Source: Chitinophagaceae bacterium UBA1930
Lineage (GTDB): Bacteria; Bacteroidota; Bacteroidia; Chitinophagales; Chitinophagaceae
DNA: 64,000 nucleotides
NCBI GenBank assembly: GCA_002337145.1
Contig: DDFK01000002.1
Span: 1,176,866-1,240,865, forward strand
Reading direction: 5' to 3'
Shown: piece by piece, positions 25,233-34,847 of the stretch
Numbering within the stretch: position 1 is the stretch's first letter
Layout: each line of letters begins with the position of its first letter
The notes under the pieces: generated by a model
Databases searched by the model: none
The model's input: only the letters and a program-made list of their open reading frames with translations
What the model was told of the DNA's origin: nothing
Program-made: the position numbers and the translations under genes

Positions 25233-25267
25233 AAGGCTGTACCGCATTTCCGGTACAGCCTTTTTTA
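25233..25267 (+). terminator. Rho-independent terminator
   Basis: AAAGGCTGTACCG (25233-25245) pairs with CGGTACAGCCTTT (25251-25263), then a T tract. Confidence 0.85.
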
Positions 25268-25456
25268 TGCCGTAAAATCGGCTTCCGAGAACCAGGTAAT
25301 GCCTGTTTGCCAAAATTCTGCTATGGCAATACCCTGATATGTCAATTTGTACAAAATGAAAGTTCAATATGGTAGATGGCACTAATATTGACTTATTTTG
25401 CATCCCTTCTAAATATTTTTTTCCAAAGTGTAAGGTGACAAACTGACTTTACGAAA

Positions 25457-27868
25457 ATGAAGCGTATGAGTAACAAACAGAATTTCTTTTTAAGCGACGA
25501 CGAATCGGATTTCATGCCCATAATTCCCATAAGCGAAAACGATAGCGAACAAGATAAAAACTTAGTGGTGCCAGAAGCATTGCCCATTTTGCCATTACGC
25601 AATACCGTTCTATTTCCCGGTGTTGTGTTACCCATTACCGTTGGCAGGGACAAAAGCATCAAAGCTGTAAACGATGCCTACAAAGGCGACAAATTGATTG
25701 GGGTGCTGGCACAAAAAGACAGCAATATAGAAGACCCAGAAGTAACGGATTTATGCAGCATTGGTACCGTTGCCAAAATTGTGAAGCTGATAAAAATGCC
25801 CGATGGCGGAACCACCATTATTATACAGGGCAAGAAGCGTTTTGAACTGTTGAACATTGTGAGTGTTGATCCCTATTTTAAAGGTAACATTAAAGTGCTG
25901 GACGAGGAAGAAAAGCCACAGAGCGAAAACTTTGATGCGTATGTTTCTTCCATTAAAGACCTGGCAACACAGATTATTCAATTGTCGCCCAACCTGCCAA
26001 CAGAGGCTTCCATTATTTTAAAGAATATCGAGAACCCTGCATTCCTCATCAATTTTGTAAGCAGCAACCAGAATACCGACCTAACCGAAAAGCAGGCACT
26101 ACTTGAGATAAACGATATTACCGCAAGGGCCGAAAGGTTGATTCAATTGCTGCAACGGGAACTGCAGTTTGCCGAGTTGAAAGACAAGGTAACCAATAAG
26201 ACACGTACCGAGATTGATAAGCAGCAGCGTGAATATTTTCTTCAGCAACAAATGAAGAGCATTAAAGACGAGTTGGGCGGCGATAGCAACGAGCGTGAAA
26301 TTGCTGAAATGAAGAAAAAAGGCGAAGCCAAAAAATGGCCAGAAGCCGCAAAAACGCTGTTCAACAACAGCATTGCAAAACTGGAAAGGATGCATCCCAG
26401 CACACCGGATTATTCCGTTGTGTACAACCATTGCGACCTGATGCTGGACCTGCCTTGGGAAGAATACACGCCCGATAATTACGACTTGAAGAATGCCAAA
26501 AAAGTGCTGGATATAGACCACTATGGAATGGTCAAAATAAAGAACCGCATTCTGGAATACCTGGCCGTATTGAAATTAAAGGGCGACATGAAAAGCCCCA
26601 TACTTTGTTTCGTGGGCCCTCCGGGTATCGGTAAAACATCATTGGGCAAAAGCATAGCCCATGCTGTTGGGCGTAAATATGCAAGGGTGAGTTTTGGTGG
26701 CCTGCATGACGAAAGTGAGATACGTGGCCACCGTAAAACCTATATTGGTGCCATGCCCGGCAGGATCTTGCAAAACATACGCAAGGTAAAATCATCCAAC
26801 CCCGTAATGATACTGGACGAGATTGACAAAGTAGGAAGCGACCATAGGGGCGACCCATCATCTGCCTTGCTGGAAGTATTGGACCCCGAACAGAACAATA
26901 CATTTTACGACAACTACCTGGAGCTTGAGTATGACTTGAGCAAAGTACTCTTTATTGCCACTGCCAACAACATACAGAATATACAACCGGCATTAAGGGA
27001 CAGGCTGGAAATAATAGACCTGAGTGGTTATGCTGTTGAAGAGAAAATTGAGATAGCCAAACGCCACCTTGTACCCAAACAGCAAGAAGCACATGGCTTA
27101 AAGAAAGTGAACCTGAAAATGGCCGACAAAGTGCTGGAAAAAGTAATAGAAAGCTATACCCGCGAAAGTGGCGTGCGTGAACTGGACAGGCAACTGGCCA
27201 GCATTATGCGGTTTGAAGCAAAGGAATATGCCACCAAGGGAAAAGTAAAGCCAACCATAACAAGTCCAGATATTGAAAAGATACTAGGCCTGCCACGTTA
27301 CAGCAACGACATGTACAAAACAGTAAACATGCCGGGCGTTACAGTAGGGCTTGCATGGACCTATGTAGGTGGCGATATACTTTTTATTGAAACGGTACTA
27401 AGCGAAGGCAAAGGCGAACTGAAACTGACAGGTAACCTGGGCAATGTGATGAAAGAAAGTGCCATAATTGCATTAACTTACTTACAGGCCAATGCAAAGA
27501 AGAACAATATTGATGCAGACCTCTTCAACAAGAAAACCATACATATACACGTACCCGAAGGCTCAACACCTAAAGATGGACCAAGTGCAGGCATAACCAT
27601 GCTTACCTCATTGGCATCGGCCTTTACAGGCAGGAAAGTGAAACCTTACCTGGCCATGACTGGCGAAGCCACTTTGCGTGGACAGGTACTGCCCGTTGGC
27701 GGCATCAAAGAAAAAGTACTGGCAGCAAAACGTGCCGGGTTAAAAGAGATTATTATGTGCTGGCAAAATGAAAAGGATGTAAAGGAAATTGATAGCAATT
27801 TTATTAAAGGCATACAGTTTCACTATGTAAAAACAATGCAACAGGTGCTGGATATTGCTTTGGTATAA
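25457..27868 (+). CDS. lon: ATP-dependent protease Lon
   Basis: Lon degrades misfolded and regulatory proteins in the cytoplasm. The 803-residue protein has the LAN substrate-binding domain (PILPLRNTVLFPGVVLPITV), a coiled middle region (REYFLQQQMKSIKDELGG), and an AAA+ module with Walker A GPPGIGKT near residue 386 and Walker B MILDEIDK. The C-terminal protease domain has the catalytic dyad Ser710 (TPKDGPSAGITM) and Lys753 (GGIKEKVLAAKRAG). An acidic N-terminal extension of about 40 residues precedes the LAN domain, as in other Bacteroidota. The start is ATG 25457; ATG 25466 is also possible. It is monocistronic. Confidence 0.96.
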   Translation: MKRMSNKQNFFLSDDESDFMPIIPISENDSEQDKNLVVPEALPILPLRNTVLFPGVVLPITVGRDKSIKAVNDAYKGDKLIGVLAQKDSNIEDPEVTDLCSIGTVAKIVKLIKMPDGGTTIIIQGKKRFELLNIVSVDPYFKGNIKVLDEEEKPQSENFDAYVSSIKDLATQIIQLSPNLPTEASIILKNIENPAFLINFVSSNQNTDLTEKQALLEINDITARAERLIQLLQRELQFAELKDKVTNKTRTEIDKQQREYFLQQQMKSIKDELGGDSNEREIAEMKKKGEAKKWPEAAKTLFNNSIAKLERMHPSTPDYSVVYNHCDLMLDLPWEEYTPDNYDLKNAKKVLDIDHYGMVKIKNRILEYLAVLKLKGDMKSPILCFVGPPGIGKTSLGKSIAHAVGRKYARVSFGGLHDESEIRGHRKTYIGAMPGRILQNIRKVKSSNPVMILDEIDKVGSDHRGDPSSALLEVLDPEQNNTFYDNYLELEYDLSKVLFIATANNIQNIQPALRDRLEIIDLSGYAVEEKIEIAKRHLVPKQQEAHGLKKVNLKMADKVLEKVIESYTRESGVRELDRQLASIMRFEAKEYATKGKVKPTITSPDIEKILGLPRYSNDMYKTVNMPGVTVGLAWTYVGGDILFIETVLSEGKGELKLTGNLGNVMKESAIIALTYLQANAKKNNIDADLFNKKTIHIHVPEGSTPKDGPSAGITMLTSLASAFTGRKVKPYLAMTGEATLRGQVLPVGGIKEKVLAAKRAGLKEIIMCWQNEKDVKEIDSNFIKGIQFHYVKTMQQVLDIALV

Positions 27869-27886
27869 GCATGGATTGATTAAATG

Positions 27887-27923
27887 AAGAAGCTCCCCAT
27901 AAAACAGAGAGCTTCTTGTTTTA
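27887..27923 (+). terminator. Terminator after lon
   Basis: AAGAAGCTC (27887-27895) pairs with GAGCTTCTT (27909-27917), followed by GTTTTA. Confidence 0.65.
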
Positions 27924-28071
27924 TAGACTAATTGGTCCTTCGTTTATTGAAAAAGGTCTAAAGCACGCCTGTTTATATATGCCGATTAACCTTTTTGATG
28001 GTTTGTTTTGCAAACTTGGCTTATTTTTACGAGGCTACTCGTTTTGCTATTGTTGAATAATCTACCTGGTA

Positions 28072-30891
28072 ATGAACAAATTGCTATCTACCATTATCGG
28101 CTCAATGCTCATGCTGTGGTGCACTGTGTGCAACGCACAGGACTATGCATTAGACAATACCTTAAATGGGCAAACCATCACAACCTGCGCTGGCAATTTC
28201 TACGACTCCGATCCAAATGGCAACTATGGGGCATCGCAAAACTATAGCGTAACTTTTTGTTCGGGCACAGTAGGTAAAGTGATGCATTTCGATTTCCAGG
28301 AATTGGTTATAGCCGCTGGCGATACCCTGTTTGCTTACGATGGCATTGGTACAAATGCCCATTGCATTGATACTTTTACAAATGTAAACCGCGGCCCTGG
28401 CGAAGTGGGCGTAATCGCCACCGATACCAACAACACTGGTTGCATTACTTTCAGGTTCAAGTCAAACGCCACCACTCAGGCTTCTGGTTGGGAAGCTGCC
28501 ATTTCCTGCGGCTATCAATGCAAGCAACCCATTACAGGCTCCATCAGTACAAACCCTGCACAATCTGGTGGCTACACCGATATCTGCCTAACGCCCGATG
28601 ACAAAGTGGTGTTCAATCTGGCCACTGTATATGCAGCCAATGGTTTGATCTATAACCAGAAAGACAACACGTCAAAATTCCATTGGTTTTTTGGCGATGG
28701 AAAGGACACATTAGGTGTGGACATTGCCTCCGTAAGCCATACCTATACACAGGTAGGCGGATACGATGTAAAAGTTTCCGTAACGGACTCCAACGGCTGC
28801 ATCAACAGCCTGCCCATAACCATAAAAGTAAGAACAGGTATTAAGCCTGTGTACAATATACAGGTACTGCCAACACTCTGCGTAGGCGATACAGCAAGGA
28901 TCACTCCCGGCGGAGCAACAGGTTCAAGCTCCGGCGGTTTTGCATTGCCACAACAGGCATCATTTGTACACTTGCCTGTATCCAGCGACTCCCTGTTTTT
29001 GCCCGATGCCCCAAGCAACTCAACAGCCGGCGTTTACTCAACAAGCATATTGATTGACCAGTTTGCTGCAGGGCAAACACTTACCAATATCAATATGCTA
29101 AAAGGGATATTCATGAATATGGAACATTCCTATCTGGGAGATATTGATATTTCGATCACAGCCCCAAACGGCAAAAAAGTGATACTGAAAACAGGGCCCG
29201 GTGCAGAAGACTGCTTCCTGGGCGAACCGGTTGATGGCAACCTGCACACAGCAAACGACAACCATGCATTGGACAATATCCGTGGCAATGGCTACGATTA
29301 CTGGTTCAACGCATCGCCACAATTCGGTACCATGGTATCCGAAGCAAACTCGCACCTGTACTCTTATGTTGACAATGCAGGGCAGGATGTGATAGACCAT
29401 GCATACCTTCCATCGGGCAGCTACACCTCCTCGCAAAGTTTGAATGCACTTGTAGGAACGCCGTTGAATGGTACCTGGACATTACAGATTACCGATTACC
29501 AAAAGCAGGACAATGGTTACCTATTTAACTGGCACCTGGATTTTGATGCCTCACTATACCCCAATGTGGAAACTTATACGGTTGGTATAACCAGCCAAAA
29601 CTGGGTAACGCCAACAGAAGGGCTCATAAGTGTAAACGGTACAGTGGCCACCATTGCACCTACTGTTGTAAAGAACTACGATTTTGTATACAGAGTGGTG
29701 GATGATTTTGGATGCCACTACGATACCACTATCTCCATTGAACTGAAACCCTTACCTACAAAACCGGACCTTGGTCCTGATGTTGCACTGTGCACAGGGC
29801 AAACCAATATACTGCTGATTGTATCCAACTTCGACCCCATCAATAATTACAATTGGAGTAATGGCGACAATGGCCAGTACTCAAATGTGGGCACACCAGG
29901 AACCTATTTCGTTACATCCAAAAGTTTGTACGGCTGTGCCAGCAAGGATACCATTGTTGTTGGGCAAACAACGAATGTAACCGCTTCATTGGGACTGGAT
30001 ACATTCTATTGTGCATCCAACCCCAATGTGTTAAAGCCCGTTGTAAGCAGCAACATCACTACTTATTTATGGAACAACGGATCCACGGCAGATACATTAA
30101 AAACAATAGGTCCTGGAACCTATACCGTTAAGGCAAGTACTGCAAACGGCTGCAACACTACGGCAACCATTAACCTTACGGACAACCCGGTTAATGCCTA
30201 TGCAATGCCATCCGATACGGTTATTTGCGATAAGAGCAGTTTCTTTATTACACTTAACCCGCCGGCAAGCACAAGCATCACATGGAACGATGGTGTGTTG
30301 GGAAATACCCGGCTGATTACTGCCCCCAACAACTACACTACAATTGCCAACAATATTGGCTGCCTTAAAAAGAACAACTACAATGTAACAACCAAGCCGT
30401 TGCCGGTAATCAACTTGGGTAACGATTCCACCATTTGCAACCTACGAACTTACCTGATGCGTGTAAGCTATCCCGGTGCCACTTATTTATGGAACGACAA
30501 CTCAACCGATTCATTCATGCTGGTAAAGAATCCCGGCACTTACTGGGTAGAGGCATTGTTAAACCAATGCACCTATCGTGACAGTGTGGATATCCAATAC
30601 AAAAAATGCGATTGCGAAACGGTAGTGCCCAATGCTTTTTCGCCCAATGGCGATGGCATAAACGACCTGTTCAAGGCCGATATGAAATGTGTGCCACTTT
30701 CCTATCACTTAAGTGTGTTTAACCGCTGGGGGCAAGAAGTGTTTGCTACCAAAGACTATACAACAGGTTGGGACGGCAGGCGTAACGGAACACCATTACC
30801 AGTGGGTACCTACTATTATATCATCACCTACTACAATGTAGGCCTGCAGGTAAACGAACGCTTTAATGGCAGCATCACCTTATTGCGTTAA
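28072..30891 (+). CDS. Large T9SS-secreted surface protein (CUB, PKD, P-domain, CHU_C)
   Basis: A 939-residue exported protein. After the signal peptide (ending VCNAQ) comes a CUB-like domain (about 25-146), then a PKD domain (FHWFFGDGKDTLG to YDVKVSVTDSNGC). Next is a proprotein-convertase P-domain (GDIDISITAPNGKKVILKTG through GTWTLQITDYQKQDNGYLFN), then several Ig-like repeats with paired Cys. The end is a gliding-motility-type C-terminal domain (VVPNAFSPNGDGINDLF, LSVFNRWGQEVF, VGTYYYIITY). That last domain is the type B sorting signal of the type IX secretion system, so the protein crosses the outer membrane and stays at the surface. No catalytic domain is seen; an adhesin or structural role is likely. 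Confidence 0.85.
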   Translation: MNKLLSTIIGSMLMLWCTVCNAQDYALDNTLNGQTITTCAGNFYDSDPNGNYGASQNYSVTFCSGTVGKVMHFDFQELVIAAGDTLFAYDGIGTNAHCIDTFTNVNRGPGEVGVIATDTNNTGCITFRFKSNATTQASGWEAAISCGYQCKQPITGSISTNPAQSGGYTDICLTPDDKVVFNLATVYAANGLIYNQKDNTSKFHWFFGDGKDTLGVDIASVSHTYTQVGGYDVKVSVTDSNGCINSLPITIKVRTGIKPVYNIQVLPTLCVGDTARITPGGATGSSSGGFALPQQASFVHLPVSSDSLFLPDAPSNSTAGVYSTSILIDQFAAGQTLTNINMLKGIFMNMEHSYLGDIDISITAPNGKKVILKTGPGAEDCFLGEPVDGNLHTANDNHALDNIRGNGYDYWFNASPQFGTMVSEANSHLYSYVDNAGQDVIDHAYLPSGSYTSSQSLNALVGTPLNGTWTLQITDYQKQDNGYLFNWHLDFDASLYPNVETYTVGITSQNWVTPTEGLISVNGTVATIAPTVVKNYDFVYRVVDDFGCHYDTTISIELKPLPTKPDLGPDVALCTGQTNILLIVSNFDPINNYNWSNGDNGQYSNVGTPGTYFVTSKSLYGCASKDTIVVGQTTNVTASLGLDTFYCASNPNVLKPVVSSNITTYLWNNGSTADTLKTIGPGTYTVKASTANGCNTTATINLTDNPVNAYAMPSDTVICDKSSFFITLNPPASTSITWNDGVLGNTRLITAPNNYTTIANNIGCLKKNNYNVTTKPLPVINLGNDSTICNLRTYLMRVSYPGATYLWNDNSTDSFMLVKNPGTYWVEALLNQCTYRDSVDIQYKKCDCETVVPNAFSPNGDGINDLFKADMKCVPLSYHLSVFNRWGQEVFATKDYTTGWDGRRNGTPLPVGTYYYIITYYNVGLQVNERFNGSITLLR

Positions 30892-30966
30892 TGCACAAAT
30901 GCAAGGCATAAAAAATCTGCCCACAGTTCATTGCAAAGCGGTTATTTTTATCAAAATTTTTCTTTC

Positions 30967-31488
30967 TTGAAAACGATTTTATCCGAGCAGCAAATTGCAT
31001 TGACCGTAAAACGATTGGCACACCAAGTGCTGGAAAATCACCTGCAACTAAAAGATACCGTAATCATTGGCATACAGCCACGGGGCGTTTTTTTGAGTGA
31101 TAAAATTGTGGATGAATTAAAGCAGATCGTGCCGCCTTCATCTGTACAATACGGTAAGCTGGACATCACTTTTTACAGGGATGATATCCGCAAAGAACTA
31201 CATGTTGCCAACAAAACAGAAATTCCCTTCAGCATAGAAAATAAAAATGTGGTGCTTGTAGACGATGTCTTATGGACAGGAAGAACCATACGTTCGGCAC
31301 TGGATGCCCTGCTCGATTTTGGCAGGCCAGCAAAAGTGGAATTATGTGTTTTGATTGATAGAAGGTTCAGCCGCGAATTTCCCATACAACCGGATTATGT
31401 AGGTAGGGCAATTGATACCATCGTATCGCAAAAAGTAAAAGTGTTCTGGCAGGAGCGTGATGATAAAGAATGTGTCGATTTGATTTAA
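30967..31488 (+). CDS. pyrR: PyrR-type regulator/uracil phosphoribosyltransferase
   Basis: This 173-residue phosphoribosyltransferase-fold protein carries the PRPP motif VVLVDDVLWTGRTIRSALDA and the PyrR-type phrases GIQPRGVFLSD, LDITFYRDD and ELCVLIDRRFSREFPI. PyrR proteins bind pyr mRNA leaders and also make UMP from uracil. Start choice: no ATG is available, and TTG at 30931 is the longest option. The TTG at 30967 gives an N-terminus LKTILSEQQIALTVKRLAHQ that matches other PyrR proteins, so I prefer it. pyrB follows by 66 bases. I do not see a classical anti-terminator leader before either gene. Confidence 0.85.
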   Translation: MKTILSEQQIALTVKRLAHQVLENHLQLKDTVIIGIQPRGVFLSDKIVDELKQIVPPSSVQYGKLDITFYRDDIRKELHVANKTEIPFSIENKNVVLVDDVLWTGRTIRSALDALLDFGRPAKVELCVLIDRRFSREFPIQPDYVGRAIDTIVSQKVKVFWQERDDKECVDLI

Positions 31489-31500
31489 GGATAGCTAATT

Positions 31501-31535
31501 AAACTTTAAACTGGAAACATGAAACTTGTAACTTT
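31501..31535. repeat. Period-7 array between pyrR and pyrB
   Basis: Five consecutive heptamers are visible: AAACTTT, AAACTGG, AAACATG, AAACTTG, TAACTTT. They fill half of the pyrR-pyrB spacer and end five bases before a possible pyrB -7 box. Confidence 0.65.
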
Positions 31536-31539
31536 CTAT

Positions 31540-31547
31540 TAACTTCG
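31540..31547 (+). promoter_or_regulatory. Possible -7 box of pyrB
   Basis: TAACTTCG has one mismatch to TAnnTTTG. It ends seven bases before the ATG, which would give a very short leader. Confidence 0.35.
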
Positions 31548-31554
31548 CTTTTTA

Positions 31555-32481
31555 ATGAAACTATCTACCAAACACCTACTTGGTATCAAAGACCTCACAA
31601 AAGAGGACATACAACTCATTCTATCCACTGCTTCCAATTTTAAAGATGTTCTGCAAAGGCCCGTCAAGAAAGTGCCATCATTACGGGATGTGACCATTGT
31701 GAACCTCTTCTATGAAAACTCCACCCGTACAAGGATATCTTTTGAACTGGCAGAAAAAAGGCTCAGTGCAGATACCATCAACTTTACGGCAAGTGGCAGC
31801 AGTGCAGCCAAGGGAGAAACCTTACTGGACACCGTGAATAATATCCTCAGCATGAAAGTGGATATGGTGGTAATGCGGCACAGTGCAAGCGGGGCACCGC
31901 ATTTTTTGGCAAAACATATTCCTGCAGCAATTGTAAACGCAGGCGATGGTATCAACGAACACCCCACACAGGCCCTGCTGGATGCATTCAGTATGCAGGA
32001 GAAATTCGGCAGCCTCGAAGGATTGAAAGTGGCCATCATTGGCGACATCATGCATAGCCGTGTGGCATTGAGCAATATTTACCTGCTGAAAAAAATGGGG
32101 GCCGAAATAATTGTTGCAGGTCCGCCCACACTCATACCAAAATACATAACAGAAGCACTGGGCGTAAAAGTTGAATACAACTTAAAGAAAGCCCTTCAAT
32201 GGTGCGATGTAGCAAACGTACTGCGTATACAACTGGAAAGGCAGAACCAGCCATTGTTCTCCTCCTTGCGGGAATACAATCTCAGCTACGGCGTAAGCCG
32301 CAAACTGCTCGAAAGCCTAGGCAAAGAAATTACCATTATGCACCCCGGCCCAATAAACAGGGGTGTGGAACTGGATAGTGATGTGGCCGATGGACCATAC
32401 TCCATTGTGCTCAACCAGGTTGAAAACGGTGTTGCCGTACGCATGGCAGCCTTATATTTGTTAAGTCCACAAACAACATAA
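31555..32481 (+). CDS. pyrB: Aspartate carbamoyltransferase catalytic subunit
   Basis: PyrB joins carbamoyl phosphate and aspartate, the first committed step of pyrimidine synthesis. The 308-residue chain has the carbamoyl-phosphate motif FYENSTRTRISFELAEKR, the SGSSAAKGETLLDT loop whose Ser/Lys come from the neighbouring subunit, and HPTQALLDAFS. It also has the aspartate-binding LRIQLERQN and MHPGPINRGVELD. No pyrI regulatory gene is nearby. It follows pyrR and precedes coaD by four bases, so pyrR-pyrB-coaD probably form one transcript, perhaps with an internal pyrB promoter. Confidence 0.95.
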   Translation: MKLSTKHLLGIKDLTKEDIQLILSTASNFKDVLQRPVKKVPSLRDVTIVNLFYENSTRTRISFELAEKRLSADTINFTASGSSAAKGETLLDTVNNILSMKVDMVVMRHSASGAPHFLAKHIPAAIVNAGDGINEHPTQALLDAFSMQEKFGSLEGLKVAIIGDIMHSRVALSNIYLLKKMGAEIIVAGPPTLIPKYITEALGVKVEYNLKKALQWCDVANVLRIQLERQNQPLFSSLREYNLSYGVSRKLLESLGKEITIMHPGPINRGVELDSDVADGPYSIVLNQVENGVAVRMAALYLLSPQTT

Positions 32482-32485
32482 AATT

Positions 32486-32956
32486 ATGCAACGCATCTGC
32501 TTGTTTCCCGGAACCTTCGACCCCGTTACTTTAGGCCATACAGATATCATTAACCGTGCATTGCCATTGTTCGATAGGATTGTGGTAGGCATCGGCGTCA
32601 ACTCTTCCAAAAGTCCCATGTTCAGTGCAGAGCAACGCATGCAATGGTTCCAGGAAATCTATAAGGATGAACCCAAAGTGGAGAGCGTAACTTTTGAAGG
32701 TCTTACGGTTGACTATTGCAAGACAATTGGTGCAAAATTCATCCTGCGTGGCATACGCTTCGTGAGTGATTTTGAATATGAAAAATCCATTGCCGATGCA
32801 AACAGGACAATGGACAAAGACATAGAAACTGTTTTCCTGACCGGTGAGCCCAAATATACTTCCGTGGCTTCTACCATTGTAAGAGACATCCTGAAAAATG
32901 GCGGCAATGCTTCTCCCTTCTTACCCGAAGCGGTCATTGCAAGCCTGCATCACTAA
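32486..32956 (+). CDS. coaD: Phosphopantetheine adenylyltransferase
   Basis: CoaD transfers AMP to 4'-phosphopantetheine, the penultimate step of coenzyme A synthesis. The 156-residue length is normal. The nucleotidyltransferase motif is FPGTFDPVTLGHTDI (TxGH form). The substrate region shows FILRGIRFVSDFEYEKSIAD, and the second nucleotide motif YTSVASTIVRDI corresponds to the ISSTxVR signature with one change. The gene starts four bases after pyrB. Confidence 0.95.
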   Translation: MQRICLFPGTFDPVTLGHTDIINRALPLFDRIVVGIGVNSSKSPMFSAEQRMQWFQEIYKDEPKVESVTFEGLTVDYCKTIGAKFILRGIRFVSDFEYEKSIADANRTMDKDIETVFLTGEPKYTSVASTIVRDILKNGGNASPFLPEAVIASLHH

Positions 32957-33175
32957 TAACATACAAATTGTATAGATAGCTTTTAAAATAGCGGTGGCCC
33001 AAGGGGCGGCCGCTGTTGATGTATATGCCCAATACATTGCCAAGGCCGCTAACCAACAGCAGGTTATAAAATTTATTTTGCCTAATAATAGGCTTCGATT
33101 AAACTTTTCTGATTATTTTAATTCCGTAATTGGGCACAATGATTGCTTCAACATTTACAACTTATTTAATAACCT

Positions 33176-34795
33176 ATGAGTATCCCTTCAGTAAGCAGCG
33201 GTTTAAAAAAGTACAAAGGCAAATGGACAAAAGATGAAGCTACCCATCTTTTAAAACGGACCATGTTCGGTGCAAGGAAACAGGACGTGGAATATTTTTC
33301 AGAAAAATCACTCCGTAAAACAATTGATGAACTGGTGGATGGTATGGAAGAAGTACCACAGCCACCCATCAACAATTACAACGACGATAATTATACCGAT
33401 GAAGAGATACCCTTGGGGTCAACCTGGATAACAGCTACCAAACAGAATGGCATGAACTCCGGTAGAAGAAGGAATTCACTAAAAGCATGGTGGGTAGGTT
33501 TGATGCTGAACCAGAACAGGACCCTTCGCGAAAAAATGGTACTCTTTTGGCACAACCATTTTTCTACCGAAATGGTGAATGTGGACAACGGTATATGGCT
33601 ATACAAACACAATGTACTGCTTCGCCAATATGCATTGGGCAACTTCAAGGAAATGGTAAGGGCCGTTACTTACGACCCTGCCATGCTTAAATACCTCAAT
33701 GGCAACAACAATGTAAAAAAGGCTCCCGATGAAAACTACGGCCGTGAGCTACAGGAACTTTTTACCGTAGGCAAAGGACCCGGTTCCCACTATACTGAAA
33801 GCGATGTAAAAGCCGCAGCAAGGGTACTAACGGGTATAAGGATTGAAAACAAGATATTGCCCGAGGCACACGGCATTTTTGATGTGGGCAGGCACGACGA
33901 TACAGACAAACAGTTCTCCGCATTTTATGGCAATGCAATCATCAAAGGCAAGAAAGGAAAAGAAGGCGAACAGGAAGTGGATGAAATGCTCAACATGATT
34001 TTTGCACAGGAAGAAGTGGCCAGGTTCATTTGCCGCAAGCTGTACCGTTTCTTCATCTATCATACCATTGATGAAAATGCAGAAAAGAATATCATAGAGC
34101 CACTGGCCAAAACATTCAGGAAAAACAATTACGACATCAAGCCCGTACTCAAAGAATTGTTAAGCAGCCAGCATTTTTTCGACATTGCAAACCGTGGCTG
34201 TATCATCAAGAACCCGCTTGATTTTACGGTTGGCCTTTGCCGCGAATTTGAAGTGCAGTTTCCCGACAGTACGGACTATGTAAACCAATATGGCTTATGG
34301 CTAACCCTGCAAACGCAAGCCTCGCAAATGCAACAGAACATTGGCGACCCGCCTAATGTGGCTGGCTGGCCTGCATACTATCAAGAGCCACAGTACGACA
34401 AAATATGGATCAATAGCGACACACTTCCCAAACGGAATGTGTTTACTGATAAAATGATTATAAACGGGGGCTATGCAAGGGCCACCAAAAAAATCATGAT
34501 AGACCCGGTACAATTTGCACAGTCATTACCAGACCCCGCCAATCCGGATACATTGATTAACGACAGCGTTAAACTATTGTACATGATGGACCTGCCAGAC
34601 AAGGAAAAGAAATACCTGAAAGAAGGTATCCTGCTTTCAGGTTTAAAAGGCATGATGAGCGACCATTACTGGACAGATGCCTGGAACAAAATGGCTACCA
34701 GCCCCGACGATGCAGCAAACAAGAAAGACGTTACCACCAAGCTCAAGAAGCTGTACCAATACCTCATGAACCTGCCGCAATACCAATTGTGTTGA
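33176..34795 (+). CDS. DUF1800 family protein
   Basis: This 539-residue protein belongs to DUF1800. Recognisable phrases are WTKDEATHLLKRTMFGA at the N-terminus, LREKMVLFWHNHFSTE, YGRELQELFTVGKGP, AARVLTGIRI, and a late GDPPNVAGWPAYY. The HNHF and the other conserved residues are intact. The biochemical role of the family is unsettled. In nearly all genomes it is paired with a DUF1501 protein, as here 52 bases downstream, and the two are thought to act together. No signal peptide is obvious at the chosen start. The spacer 32957-33175 contains a weak GC-rich hairpin (about 32991-33014) but no clear promoter. Confidence 0.88.
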   Translation: MSIPSVSSGLKKYKGKWTKDEATHLLKRTMFGARKQDVEYFSEKSLRKTIDELVDGMEEVPQPPINNYNDDNYTDEEIPLGSTWITATKQNGMNSGRRRNSLKAWWVGLMLNQNRTLREKMVLFWHNHFSTEMVNVDNGIWLYKHNVLLRQYALGNFKEMVRAVTYDPAMLKYLNGNNNVKKAPDENYGRELQELFTVGKGPGSHYTESDVKAAARVLTGIRIENKILPEAHGIFDVGRHDDTDKQFSAFYGNAIIKGKKGKEGEQEVDEMLNMIFAQEEVARFICRKLYRFFIYHTIDENAEKNIIEPLAKTFRKNNYDIKPVLKELLSSQHFFDIANRGCIIKNPLDFTVGLCREFEVQFPDSTDYVNQYGLWLTLQTQASQMQQNIGDPPNVAGWPAYYQEPQYDKIWINSDTLPKRNVFTDKMIINGGYARATKKIMIDPVQFAQSLPDPANPDTLINDSVKLLYMMDLPDKEKKYLKEGILLSGLKGMMSDHYWTDAWNKMATSPDDAANKKDVTTKLKKLYQYLMNLPQYQLC

Positions 34796-34847
34796 CACTA
34801 TATGCGGCAATAACAACAAATACAATAACCTACTAAAATACTGAACC

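Noticed and set aside
32994..33179. Open frame of 61 codons before the DUF1800 gene
   Set aside because: No family resemblance, no plausible start context, and it overlaps the next gene's start.
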